A DNA stretch of 64,000 nt from Acetobacteraceae bacterium (lineage in GTDB: Bacteria > Pseudomonadota > Alphaproteobacteria > Acetobacterales > Acetobacteraceae): NCBI GenBank assembly GCA_027482245.1, contig JAIXWG010000064.1, forward strand, positions 1 through 64,000. The letters run 5' to 3'. Below the pieces are notes generated by a model that was not told the origin of the DNA, ran no database searches, and saw nothing but the letters and a program-made list of their open reading frames with translations. This document shows positions 12,314 to 20,003 of this stretch, piece by piece (positions within the stretch are counted from its first letter, which is position 1; each line of letters opens with the position of its first letter). The position numbers and the translations under genes are program-made.

Positions 12314-13637
12314 CCCGCGACTCCCAGGAAGGCGGCGTGTAGCCGGACAGCACCCGGCATTCCCCGGCATGGCGGGCGCGCAGCGCCTCGCAGCGGCCAC
12401 GCACCTCGCCGGGCGTGGGGCGGCGGCGGGTTTCCGCCCAGTCGGCCAGCGCCGCCAGCGCGGCGGGGTAGAGCGCGGCCGAGAGCTTGTTGTGCTCCCC
12501 GTCATCGACGAAGACCTGCGCCAGCAGGTGCGCGGTGCCCGCGGCCTCCAGCGTCGCGCGATAGGCCGCCTCGTTCTCGACGAAGACCGTGCTGTCGGCG
12601 ATGCCGTGCAGGGTCAGCACGGGGATGGCGATGGCGCCGGTCGGGTCGCCATCCGCCGCCAGCTTCGCCCGCGCATCGGGATCGGGCGTGATGCGCGGCA
12701 CGCGGGCGTTGAAGGCGGCGTCGTCGCTGGTGCCGGTGTAGCGCACGCCCGCATTCCCGAAGGCGCTGCGGCCTTCCATCATGCGCCAGGCGATGTCGGC
12801 GAAGACCGTCGTGGCCCAGACCAGGTGGCCCGGGATGGCCCATTCCGTGATGCGGCTGGCCGCCGAGAGGTCCGCCAGCGCCTGGCGCTGCGCCGGCGTC
12901 CGCGCTTCCGGCGCCAGCTCCGCCCCGGTGCAGGCGAGGTAGCGGTCCATCAGCGCCTCCCGCGTCATCGCCTGGCCCTGCGCCAGGCCGAGCGTGACGG
13001 GGTATTGCGCCTCCTCCGGCCGGGGATGCGTGCCGCAGATCGCCTGGAAGGCGGCGCGGAGGTCGACGCGCATGTCATAGGCCCGCGTCGGCCCGGCCAG
13101 CACGGCGGAGGTCAGCAGCGCGGCCTGCCAGGGCCGGCGGCCGTCCTCGTCCGGGGTGTTCAGCGTCTCGATCGCCTTGGCCGCCACCGCCCCGCCCCAG
13201 GACTGGCCATGGAGCACGGACAGGCGCGGGCGGCCGAAGGCAGCTTCAGCGGCCCGCGTCGCGGCCAGCGTGTCCTCCCCTGCCCGGCGCACGCCGAAGC
13301 CTTCGCGGCGGCGGCTGGAGGACGCCCAGGCCCAGCCCTCGGCCAGGAATTCCTGGTAGCGGATCAGGTCCTCGTCGGTCGTCTCCCGCATCGGCGGCGC
13401 CATGCGCGGGCCGCCGAAGATGTGGGTGACGAGGCCGCCATTCCAGTTGGCCGGCCGCGCCAGCAGCAGCCAGGCGCCGTTCTGGTCCTGGCCGCGGAGG
13501 CAGGTGGTGCCGGCGGGCAGGCCGGGCGGGCAGTCCGCGGGTGCGACTTCCGCACCCGCCGCCGGGGCCACCTCCGCCCGCGCCAGCGCCGGCAGCAGCA
13601 GGGCGAAGGCCAGGCACGCCAGCCGCGAGAGGCTCAC
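12300..13637 (-). CDS. Secreted alpha/beta hydrolase
   Basis: A 445-residue exported protein: residues 1-21 form a signal peptide ending ALARA. The catalytic elements are the nucleophile elbow GQSWGG (Ser146), an acidic residue in LHGIADSTVFVE, and a C-terminal His in DDGEHNKL. Four or more cysteines (CPPG, TTCLRG, AICGTH, LACTG) suggest disulfides in the periplasm. Substrate unknown; an ester, amide or polymer are all possible. The GTG start overlaps the stop of the upstream Lrp-type regulator (GTGA), so the two are translationally coupled and the regulator may control it. Confidence 0.8.
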   Translation of the reverse strand: MSLSRLACLAFALLLPALARAEVAPAAGAEVAPADCPPGLPAGTTCLRGQDQNGAWLLLARPANWNGGLVTHIFGGPRMAPPMRETTDEDLIRYQEFLAEGWAWASSSRRREGFGVRRAGEDTLAATRAAEAAFGRPRLSVLHGQSWGGAVAAKAIETLNTPDEDGRRPWQAALLTSAVLAGPTRAYDMRVDLRAAFQAICGTHPRPEEAQYPVTLGLAQGQAMTREALMDRYLACTGAELAPEARTPAQRQALADLSAASRITEWAIPGHLVWATTVFADIAWRMMEGRSAFGNAGVRYTGTSDDAAFNARVPRITPDPDARAKLAADGDPTGAIAIPVLTLHGIADSTVFVENEAAYRATLEAAGTAHLLAQVFVDDGEHNKLSAALYPAALAALADWAETRRRPTPGEVRGRCEALRARHAGECRVLSGYTPPSWESRVNPR

Positions 13638-14128
13638 CCCTCGGCGCCCTCCCGGTCGATCGGCACGCCGGTGACGTCCTTGGCGGTGTGGATCGTCTGC
13701 AGCGTCTGCACCCGCAGCACATTGGGCGCGCCGGTCAGGCGGGAGGTCAGCTGGTTCTCATGCGCCGTGTCGCGCGCCACCAGCCGCAGCATGAAGTCGC
13801 CGCCGCCGCGGATCATGTGGCATTCGCGCACCTCCGGCCATTCGCAGACCATCGCCTCGAAGGCCTGGAGAACGGCCTGCTTCTGCGTCTCCAGCCCCAC
13901 CAGGGCGAAGAAGGTGATCTCCCAGCCGAGCACATGGGGGTCGAGGTCCGCGTGGTAGCCGCGGATCACGCCCTGCTCCTCCAGCCGCCGCACGCGGCGC
14001 AGGCAGGGGGGCGCGGAAAGGCCGACGCGGCGCGCCAGTTCCACATTCGTCATCCGGCCATCGCCTTGCAGCTCCGCCAGGATGTGGCGGTCCACCTGGT
14101 CGATGTCCTGGGCAGCGGCGTCCGTCAT
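13634..14128 (-). CDS. Lrp/AsnC family transcriptional regulator
   Basis: A 164-residue leucine-responsive-type regulator. The N-terminal winged HTH is clear (QVDRHILAELQGDGRMTNVELARRVGLSAPPCLRRVRRLE), followed by the RAM ligand/oligomerisation domain (VLGWEITFFALVGLE, ECHMIRGGGDFMLRLVA). The ATG at 14128 is followed immediately by the AsnC-type segment DIDQVDRHIL. It is coupled to the secreted hydrolase downstream and divergent from trxB across a 162-bp promoter region, so it could regulate either side as well as itself. The effector is probably an amino acid (family knowledge). Confidence 0.92.
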   Translation of the reverse strand: MTDAAAQDIDQVDRHILAELQGDGRMTNVELARRVGLSAPPCLRRVRRLEEQGVIRGYHADLDPHVLGWEITFFALVGLETQKQAVLQAFEAMVCEWPEVRECHMIRGGGDFMLRLVARDTAHENQLTSRLTGAPNVLRVQTLQTIHTAKDVTGVPIDREGAEG

Positions 14129-14290
14129 GGCGCGGTGAAATGTCCCGGTCAGCGTTATGCGCGCAATATCCTTGCGTTGAACCTTGTCCGCAAGATGGCT
14201 GCGGCGGCGGAGATGGGGGGAGGTTGAGCATTCGCCCGCGGACGCCGATATCCTGCCCCCAAGACCCAGACCGCAACGGATTCCCCGCCC

Positions 14291-15271
14291 GTGTCCCAGA
14301 CCGTCACGACCCGCCTGCTGATCCTCGGCGCCGGCCCCGCCGGCTACACGGCCGCGATCTACGCCGCCCGCGCCGGGCTGCAGCCGCTGGTGGTGGCGGG
14401 GATGCAGCCCGGTGGGCAGCTGACCATCACGACGGAGGTCGAGAACTTCCCCGGCTTCGCCGGCCCCATCCAGGGCCCCTGGCTGATGGAGCAGATGCAG
14501 GCGCAGGCGCTGCATGTGGGCGCGCGGATCGAGCAGGACGTGATCACCTCCGTCGATCTCTCCCGCCGCCCCTTCCGGTGCGTGGGCGACAGCGGCGTGA
14601 CCTATGTGGCGGAGGCCCTGGTGATCGCGACCGGCGCCCAGGCCCGCTGGCTCGGCATCCCGGGCGAGAAGGAACTGTCGGGCTTCGGCGTCTCCGCCTG
14701 CGCCACCTGCGACGGCTTCTTCTACCGCGGCAAGGATGTCGCCGTGGTCGGCGGCGGCAATTCCGCGACGGAGGAGGCGCTCTACCTCTCTAACCTCGCC
14801 CGCCACGTCACGCTGATCCACCGGCGCGACTCGCTGCGGAGCGAGAAGATCCTGCAGCAGCGCCTGTTTGCGAAGGCGAACATCACCTGCGTCTGGGACA
14901 CGGCGGTGGAGAGCGTGCTGGCCGACCCGTCCGGCCGCGTGCCGGTGGCGCGCGGCGTGGCGCTCCGGAACCTGAAGACCGGGGAGCGGTCGGAACTGGC
15001 GGTGCATGGCCTGTTCGTGGCCATCGGGCACGACCCGGCGACGGCGCTGTTCAAGGGCCAGATCGGCATGGACGGGGACGGCTACATCACGACGAAGCCC
15101 GGCACCACGCAGACCAGCATCGCGGGCGTCTTCGCGGCCGGCGACGTGCAGGACCGCATCTACCGCCAGGCGGTGACGGCGGCCGGCACCGGCTGCATGG
15201 CGGCGCTGGAGGCGGAGAAGTTCCTGGCCCATGTGCCGGCCGACGCGCCGGCCCTGGCCGCCTGGGATTGA
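14291..15271 (+). CDS. trxB: Thioredoxin-disulfide reductase
   Basis: FAD enzyme that passes electrons from NADPH to thioredoxin. In 326 residues it shows the FAD-binding [18 protein letters not shown], the redox-active CATC (Cys137 and Cys140), the NADPH fold [15 protein letters not shown] with [10 protein letters not shown], and the C-terminal FAD motif [10 protein letters not shown]. Length and motif order are those of low-molecular-weight bacterial TrxB. Start is GTG at 14291. It is divergent from the Lrp-type regulator. Confidence 0.96.
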   Translation: MSQTVTTRLLILGAGPAGYTAAIYAARAGLQPLVVAGMQPGGQLTITTEVENFPGFAGPIQGPWLMEQMQAQALHVGARIEQDVITSVDLSRRPFRCVGDSGVTYVAEALVIATGAQARWLGIPGEKELSGFGVSACATCDGFFYRGKDVAVVGGGNSATEEALYLSNLARHVTLIHRRDSLRSEKILQQRLFAKANITCVWDTAVESVLADPSGRVPVARGVALRNLKTGERSELAVHGLFVAIGHDPATALFKGQIGMDGDGYITTKPGTTQTSIAGVFAAGDVQDRIYRQAVTAAGTGCMAALEAEKFLAHVPADAPALAAWD

Positions 15272-15308
15272 GGCCCTTTTCGCGCTCCTGAAGGGGGCGT
15301 GGAAAAAA

Positions 15309-15326
15309 CCTGTCACGAAAGACAGG
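15309..15326. promoter_or_regulatory. Inverted repeat between trxB and the LysR gene
   Basis: CCTGTC (15309-15314) and GACAGG (15321-15326) around ACGAAA, preceded by a run of six A. It is 73 bp in front of the LysR start. It could be an autoregulatory operator (LysR sites are often short dyads) or a small hairpin ending trxB. Confidence 0.3.
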
Positions 15327-15398
15327 CAAAGCCTACTCAAGCGCCATCATTGCATGGCAGCCTGCGCGCCGAATCGAGAGCTGGGAGATGGCGCGGGC

Positions 15399-16307
15399 AT
15401 GCCGCTGGACTGGGACAAGCTGCGGGTCTTCCACGCCGTCGCCGAGGCCGGGTCCTTCACCCATGCCGGGGAGACGCTGAACCTCTCCCAATCCGCCGTC
15501 TCGCGCCAGATCCAGGCGCTGGAGGAGGCGCTGCAGGTTCCGCTGTTCCATCGCCATGCGCGGGGCCTGATCCTGACCGAGCAGGGGGAGACGCTGAACC
15601 GCGCCGTCAGGGAGGTCTTCGCCAAGCTGGCGATGACCGAGGCCCTGCTGACGGAAAGCCGGGAAAGACCGACCGGGCGGCTCAAGGTCACCACCACCAC
15701 GGGCTTCGGCAGCGTCTGGCTGGCGCCCCGGCTGCGCCGCTTCATGGCCATGCACCCGGACGTGACGCTGACGGTGCTGCTGGACGATGCGGACCTCGAC
15801 CTCGCGATGCGGGAGGCTGATGTGGCCATCCGCATGCACCCGCCGCGGCAGCCGGACCTGATCCAGCGGAACCTCGGCACCTTCGGCTGGCGGGTCTGCG
15901 GGGCGCCCGACTACCTGAAGACGGCGGGAATGCCGCAGCGGGCGGAGGACCTCGATGCCCACCGGATGATCGTCTATGGCGACTACCGCCCGCCGGTGGA
16001 GAGCGTGAACTGGCTGAGCGAGGCAGGGCGCCGCCCCGGCTCCTCCCGCCGCGCGGTGCTGGAGATGAACTCCCTGCCCGGCATCCTGGCGGCCGTCCGC
16101 AGCGGCCTCGGCCTCGCGGCGCTGCCCGACTACATGGGAGAGGAGTTGGATGGCCTGGTGCAGGTGCTGCCGGAGCTGAAGGCGCCGCGGATCGAGGCCT
16201 ATTTCGTCTATCCGGAGGAGCTGCGGCATTCCAAGCGCGTGGCCGTCTTCCGCGACTTCCTGGTGGCGGAGCTGGCGGCGCCGTCGCGGATCAACGGCGC
16301 GGCCTGA
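15399..16307 (+). CDS. LysR family transcriptional regulator
   Basis: A 302-residue LysR-type regulator. The N-terminal winged HTH reads LDWDKLRVFHAVAEAGSFTHA then LNLSQSAVSRQIQALEE, and the remainder is a periplasmic-binding-protein-like effector domain (GRLKVTTTTGFGSVWLAPRL, GILAAVRSGLGLAALPDY). The overall look is close to GcvA/AmpR-like members. I chose the ATG at 15399, which gives the standard distance to the HTH and has GGGAGA ten bases upstream; the open frame itself extends back into trxB. No divergent partner gene is present, so its target is not evident from context. Confidence 0.92.
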   Translation: MPLDWDKLRVFHAVAEAGSFTHAGETLNLSQSAVSRQIQALEEALQVPLFHRHARGLILTEQGETLNRAVREVFAKLAMTEALLTESRERPTGRLKVTTTTGFGSVWLAPRLRRFMAMHPDVTLTVLLDDADLDLAMREADVAIRMHPPRQPDLIQRNLGTFGWRVCGAPDYLKTAGMPQRAEDLDAHRMIVYGDYRPPVESVNWLSEAGRRPGSSRRAVLEMNSLPGILAAVRSGLGLAALPDYMGEELDGLVQVLPELKAPRIEAYFVYPEELRHSKRVAVFRDFLVAELAAPSRINGAA

Positions 16308-16439
16308 CCTCAGCCGGGGGCGGGGCGAATTGCGGAGGAAGTTCCGCGAGGTGAGAAAACTCGCCGGTATTTTTCCAGCCGCGCAGGCCTCCCGCTTACC
16401 CATGCGTTCGGTGCATGTCGGCTACCGTCAATTTACCAA

Positions 16440-16562
16440 TCCTCCATGCCGCAACGCAGCACTATGTTCTGGGTGTGCCGGCGGCGACGCTGGCTCAGGG
16501 TCACTCGGGACACTCTCCCGAACCCCTTCGTCTCCCAGACGTGAAGCCTCCCTGTTTGACTA
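16440..16562 (+). ncRNA. Candidate structured RNA or leader ahead of an intrinsic terminator
   Basis: The 363 bp between the LysR gene and the PEP mutase-like gene contain no convincing protein gene and are less GC-rich than neighbouring DNA. Visible structures are a long-range pairing of TTCTGGG near 16467 with CCCAGAC near 16534, an internal hairpin TCGGGA/TCCCGA (16505-16521), and then a strong intrinsic terminator. This layout fits a small RNA or a terminated leader/riboswitch for the downstream gene. I could not match it to a known RNA family. Two short ORFs (54 codons ending at 16563; 74 codons from 16415) have no recognisable product. Confidence 0.3.
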
Positions 16563-16598
16563 GGCCGCTACCCGAAAGGGTTGGCGGCCTTCTTTTTT
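16563..16598 (+). terminator. Rho-independent terminator
   Basis: GGCCGC (16563-16568) pairs with GCGGCC (16584-16589), with an inner ACCC/GGGT stem capped by GAAA, followed by TTCTTTTTT. It is the most canonical terminator in the window. It lies 255 bp past the LysR stop and 72 bp before the next start, so it ends either a separate transcript or an attenuated leader. Confidence 0.85.
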
Positions 16599-16670
16599 GG
16601 CGGGTGGCGCGGCTTGGTCCGTGGCGGCGGCAGGGCTAGCCTTTGGCAGGAAATCCGTGAGGAAGCCGCC

Positions 16671-17534
16671 ATGACCCCGCCCGATCGCCTGCGCGCCCTG
16701 CTGGCCAAGCCTGGCCTCGTCACCATGCCCGCAGTCTGGGACGGGATCTCCGCGCGGCTCGCCTCCGAAGCGGGGTTCGAGACGGCGTTCCTCTCCGGTT
16801 CCTGCGTCGCGGCCAGCCGGCTCGGCGGGCCGGACCTCGACCTGATCTCATTCGGGGAGATGTTCGACAGCTTCACCATGGTGCGGAACGCCGCGCCGAA
16901 GACGCTGATCCTGGCGGATGGCGACCATGGCTACGGCAACGCCATGAACGTCCAGCGCACCGTCAGCGCCTATGGCCGCGCCGGCGCCGCCGCCGTGCTG
17001 ATCGAGGACAAGGTGACGCCCCGCGCCCTGACCGCCGCCGGCAAGCCCTGCATCCCGCGGGAGGAGGCGCGCATGAAGATCCGCGCCGCCGTCAAGGCCG
17101 CGAAGGAAAGCGGAATCCTGATCTGCGCCCGCACGGATTGCCGCCCGACGCGCGGCATCGACGAAGCCGTGGCGCGGATCGAGATGTATGTGGAGGAAGG
17201 CGCCGACATCCTCTTCCTCGACAGCCCGGCGGATGAGGTCGAGTTCCGCCGCGCGGTGGAGGCCTCCAAGGGCCGGCCGCATTTCGCGGTGCTCTCGCCC
17301 GGCGGCAACCGCCTGATCCCCGACCGCACGCTGGCGGAGCAGATCGGCATCAAGATCGGCACCTACCCGACGGGCATGCTGTCGCCCTCCATCGCCGGCA
17401 TCCAGTCCGGCCTGGCCGCGCTGAAGGCGGGCAAGGCGGCGAGCGACCTGGCCCTGCCGCCGGCGGTGCACCAGGCGACGCTCGGCTACGGTGCCTATGA
17501 CGAGGCCGCGAAGCCCTTCATCGTTCCGGGCTAG
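16671..17534 (+). CDS. Isocitrate lyase/PEP mutase superfamily protein (oxaloacetate decarboxylase-like)
   Basis: A 287-residue TIM-barrel enzyme acting on C-C or C-P bonds next to a carboxylate. The metal/substrate region reads LADGDHGYGNAMN and the following loop LIEDKVTPRAL. Classical isocitrate and methylisocitrate lyases have DTG and a KKCGH or KRCGH loop instead. The HGYGNA form is, to my knowledge, typical of the oxaloacetate decarboxylase-like subgroup, which I favour. The ATG at 16671 has GAGGAA seven bases upstream. A strong terminator lies just in front, so it has its own promoter or is attenuated. Its last 17 bp overlap a convergent gene. Confidence 0.85.
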   Translation: MTPPDRLRALLAKPGLVTMPAVWDGISARLASEAGFETAFLSGSCVAASRLGGPDLDLISFGEMFDSFTMVRNAAPKTLILADGDHGYGNAMNVQRTVSAYGRAGAAAVLIEDKVTPRALTAAGKPCIPREEARMKIRAAVKAAKESGILICARTDCRPTRGIDEAVARIEMYVEEGADILFLDSPADEVEFRRAVEASKGRPHFAVLSPGGNRLIPDRTLAEQIGIKIGTYPTGMLSPSIAGIQSGLAALKAGKAASDLALPPAVHQATLGYGAYDEAAKPFIVPG

Positions 17535-17946
17535 CGTCCAGCAGCGGCAGCGCCGGCGGCGGCTTCACCCGCCGCCGCGCCTGTCCGCGCCGCGCGGCAG
17601 CGGCGCGAAGGCGCAGCAATTCGTCGAGCATGCGGTCGATGGTGCGCCACAGCGGTTCGTCGCCGCGGCGTTCCGCCATCACCAGGCGATGCGCGTCCAG
17701 CGTCACGTTCAGCGTGCCGCGTGTCGTCTCGGGCCGAGGCGATCGCATCTGCACCAGCGCCTTCTCCACCTCCTCGATCGGGACGCCGAAGCGCGCGGCG
17801 ATGGCCTCCGGCTCCATCCCCTGCCGGCGGAGCGAGCGAGCGCGCGTGGCGGCGGCGGGGTCGAGCGCGATGGCAGGGCGGAGTGCGGCCGTGCGCCGCG
17901 ACATCTCCCCCGATCCGGACCCCGGCGGCTTCCCCCTGAACGGCAT
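17518..17946 (-). CDS. Small basic protein with a predicted HTH, unknown function
   Basis: A 142-residue protein (or 128 from an internal ATG at 17904). The centre resembles a helix-turn-helix: ATRARSLRRQGMEPEAIAARFGVPIEEVEKALVQM. It is followed by GTLNVTLDAHRLVMAERRGDE and an Arg-rich tail (RAAAARRGQARRRVKPP). No family recognised. It starts 56 bp after the polysaccharide synthase on the same strand, so it may be the third gene of that unit and could be a regulator. Codon use looks coding (GC-rich third positions), but the reading is not certain because of the extreme GC content. Confidence 0.5.
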   Translation of the reverse strand: MPFRGKPPGSGSGEMSRRTAALRPAIALDPAAATRARSLRRQGMEPEAIAARFGVPIEEVEKALVQMRSPRPETTRGTLNVTLDAHRLVMAERRGDEPLWRTIDRMLDELLRLRAAAARRGQARRRVKPPPALPLLDASPER

Positions 17947-18002
17947 GATGGGCCTCACGCGGTGTTGCGGGGAAAGACGCCGCAGCCGGCCGCGGAGTTC
18001 CC

Positions 18003-20003
18003 TCACCCCGGGCGGCGCATCGCCTTCCGCCCGTCCGGATCGCGCACCCGCCGCCAGAGGCCGCCGAGCGCCACGCCGAGACGCCCGGCGCGGGCGACGT
18101 TGTCGGGGGCGCGGGAGAAGAGCAGCGCGATGAGGCGGCGGCGCGTCGCGGCATCCACCCGCCAGGCGATGCCGACGACACCCGGGCCGCCCTGGCGCAC
18201 CACCTCCCCCCGCGCCGCGCCCACTTCCGGCAGCACCAGGTCCAGAACCGCGCCGGTGGCGGGGGCCGCGGCCGCGTCCTCGTAGCGCAGCCGCGCGCCG
18301 CTGACGGAGCAATCCTCGACGACCAGGCCCGGCAGGCGCCAGCCCACCTCGAACCGCTCCTCCCCCCTCGGCCGCGGCAATTCGCAGGAGACGAGCAGGC
18401 AGACGAGGGCGAGGACGATGGCGATGGAGGCCCAGACGATGTTCAGCACATCCTCCGCCGCCACCTCCACCGGGTTGTCGGGACCGATGAGCGACCAGGC
18501 GATGCCCGCGAGGTTGGCGGCCAGGATGACGCCGAAGCCGATGGCGAATCCACGGTTGAAGGTCATGGCGGTACGGGACCGCCCCTTCGCCGTCACCTTG
18601 AAGGGCCGCCCGAAGGGGCGGATGGCGGCGGCCAGCAGCGACATCGTCACGGGCAGGGCGGCGACGGCGTGCGATACCTCCGTGAACAGCGGCAGCGACC
18701 TTCCGCCGGAGATCCAGGCGCTGTGCACCCAGAAGCAGGCCAGCGCCGGCACCCCGTAGGTCACGAAGTCCACATGGTCCGCCTGGAAGGCCGGCACGCC
18801 GAGCACCCAGTAGATGGCCGGGCCCAGCAGCAGCAGCAGCAGGAAGGGCTTGGACAGCCAGTGCAGCATCCCGTGCAGGTAGTGCAGGCGCTGGCCGATC
18901 GTGTAGCCGGAGCCGACGAAGGGCCCGTCCCGCAGCAGCGCCACCTGGATGGTGCCGAGGCACCATCGCGCGCGCTGCGTGCAGTATTCCGCCATGTCCT
19001 CCGCCGACAGGCCGATGGACAGGCGCTCGTTCAGCCAGCGCGTCTCGTAGCCGCGGCGGAGCAATGAGTAGGTGAGGTAGATGTCCTCGCTGACCGCGCC
19101 TTCGGGGAAGCCGCCCATGCGGTCCAGCAGGTCGCGCCGCACGATGAAGCCGGTGCCGACGCAGAAGGCGCAGCCCCAGGCATCCTTGGCGGGCTGGAAC
19201 AGGTCGAAGAAGACGCGCTGGTCATCCACCCAGGACCCGGCGATGCCGAGGTTGTGCTGGATGGGGTCGGGGTTGAAGTAGAATTGCGGCGTCTGCACCA
19301 CGCCGACCCTGGGGTCCAGGAACAGCCCCACCATCCGCTTCAGCATCTGCCGCTGCGGCGCGAAATCCGCGTCCAGCACCAGGATCAGCGGCGCGCCCGT
19401 GATCGCCGCGGTCTGCCGGTAGCCGCTGTTGAGGTTGCCGGCCTTGGCGCCCTTGTTGTCGGGCCGCGTCAGGTAGCGGGCCCCCACTTCCTCGCAATAG
19501 CCGCTGAGCCAGGCGCGGCGCGTGTCGTCCAGCACCCAGACCGTGAAGCGGTCGCGCGGGTAATCCAGCGCCAGGGCGGATACGATGGATTTCTCCAGCA
19601 CCTCCAGCTTCTCGTTGTAGGTGCAGATGAAGATGTCCACGGCCGGCCAGTCGCCGGTTCGAGCCAGCAGCGCCTCCGCCGCATCGGCCTGGGTGCGGAC
19701 ACGTTCCGCCGAACACCGCGTCATGATCAGCGCGGCACCCAGCGTGTAGGCGATGGAGATGCTCTCGAAGAGCAGGAAGAGCCGCGCCCAGATCGGCTCG
19801 AGCGCCATGTCGAAGGAGGGCAGCGTCTGGGTGATGCGCCAGTGCAGGTAGACCAGGATGGGCAGCATGGCGCAGCCCGTGAACAGCACCCGGTCGAAGG
19901 GCCGGGACCGGTCGAGCAGCAGGGCGAGCAGCAGCGCGGCCAGGGCGAAGCCCGCCCCCCAGGACAGGGCGGCCTGCAGGTCCCAGGGCGCGCCCGCGAT
20001 CAA
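18003..20003 (-). CDS. Processive family 2 glycosyltransferase with C-terminal PilZ domain (cellulose synthase-like)
   Basis: A 666-residue inner-membrane polysaccharide synthase. N-terminal hydrophobic segments are followed by a GT2 domain with CTYNEKLEV, VLDDTRRAW, LVLDADFAP, the acceptor-site SEDIYLTY and the processivity motif QRARW. More transmembrane helices follow, then a PilZ domain with both c-di-GMP elements: RGEER (RxxxR) and DCSVSG (D/NxSxxG). So synthesis is probably activated by c-di-GMP. The start overlaps the stop of the HlyD-type gene (ATGA). BcsB, BcsZ and BcsC are absent, so the product may be a glucan other than cellulose. Confidence 0.88.
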   Translation of the reverse strand: MIAGAPWDLQAALSWGAGFALAALLLALLLDRSRPFDRVLFTGCAMLPILVYLHWRITQTLPSFDMALEPIWARLFLLFESISIAYTLGAALIMTRCSAERVRTQADAAEALLARTGDWPAVDIFICTYNEKLEVLEKSIVSALALDYPRDRFTVWVLDDTRRAWLSGYCEEVGARYLTRPDNKGAKAGNLNSGYRQTAAITGAPLILVLDADFAPQRQMLKRMVGLFLDPRVGVVQTPQFYFNPDPIQHNLGIAGSWVDDQRVFFDLFQPAKDAWGCAFCVGTGFIVRRDLLDRMGGFPEGAVSEDIYLTYSLLRRGYETRWLNERLSIGLSAEDMAEYCTQRARWCLGTIQVALLRDGPFVGSGYTIGQRLHYLHGMLHWLSKPFLLLLLLGPAIYWVLGVPAFQADHVDFVTYGVPALACFWVHSAWISGGRSLPLFTEVSHAVAALPVTMSLLAAAIRPFGRPFKVTAKGRSRTAMTFNRGFAIGFGVILAANLAGIAWSLIGPDNPVEVAAEDVLNIVWASIAIVLALVCLLVSCELPRPRGEERFEVGWRLPGLVVEDCSVSGARLRYEDAAAAPATGAVLDLVLPEVGAARGEVVRQGGPGVVGIAWRVDAATRRRLIALLFSRAPDNVARAGRLGVALGGLWRRVRDPDGRKAMRRPG

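Noticed and set aside
16415-16639. 74-codon ORF beginning MSATVNLPILHAATQHYVLG
   Set aside because: No ribosome site, no recognised family, and it runs through the intrinsic terminator. More likely non-coding sequence, though a small protein is not excluded.
16671-17534. Calling the ICL-superfamily gene methylisocitrate lyase (prpB)
   Set aside because: It lacks the catalytic KRCGH-type loop of lyases and has HGYGNA, so an oxaloacetate decarboxylase-like assignment fits better; no prpC or prpD nearby.
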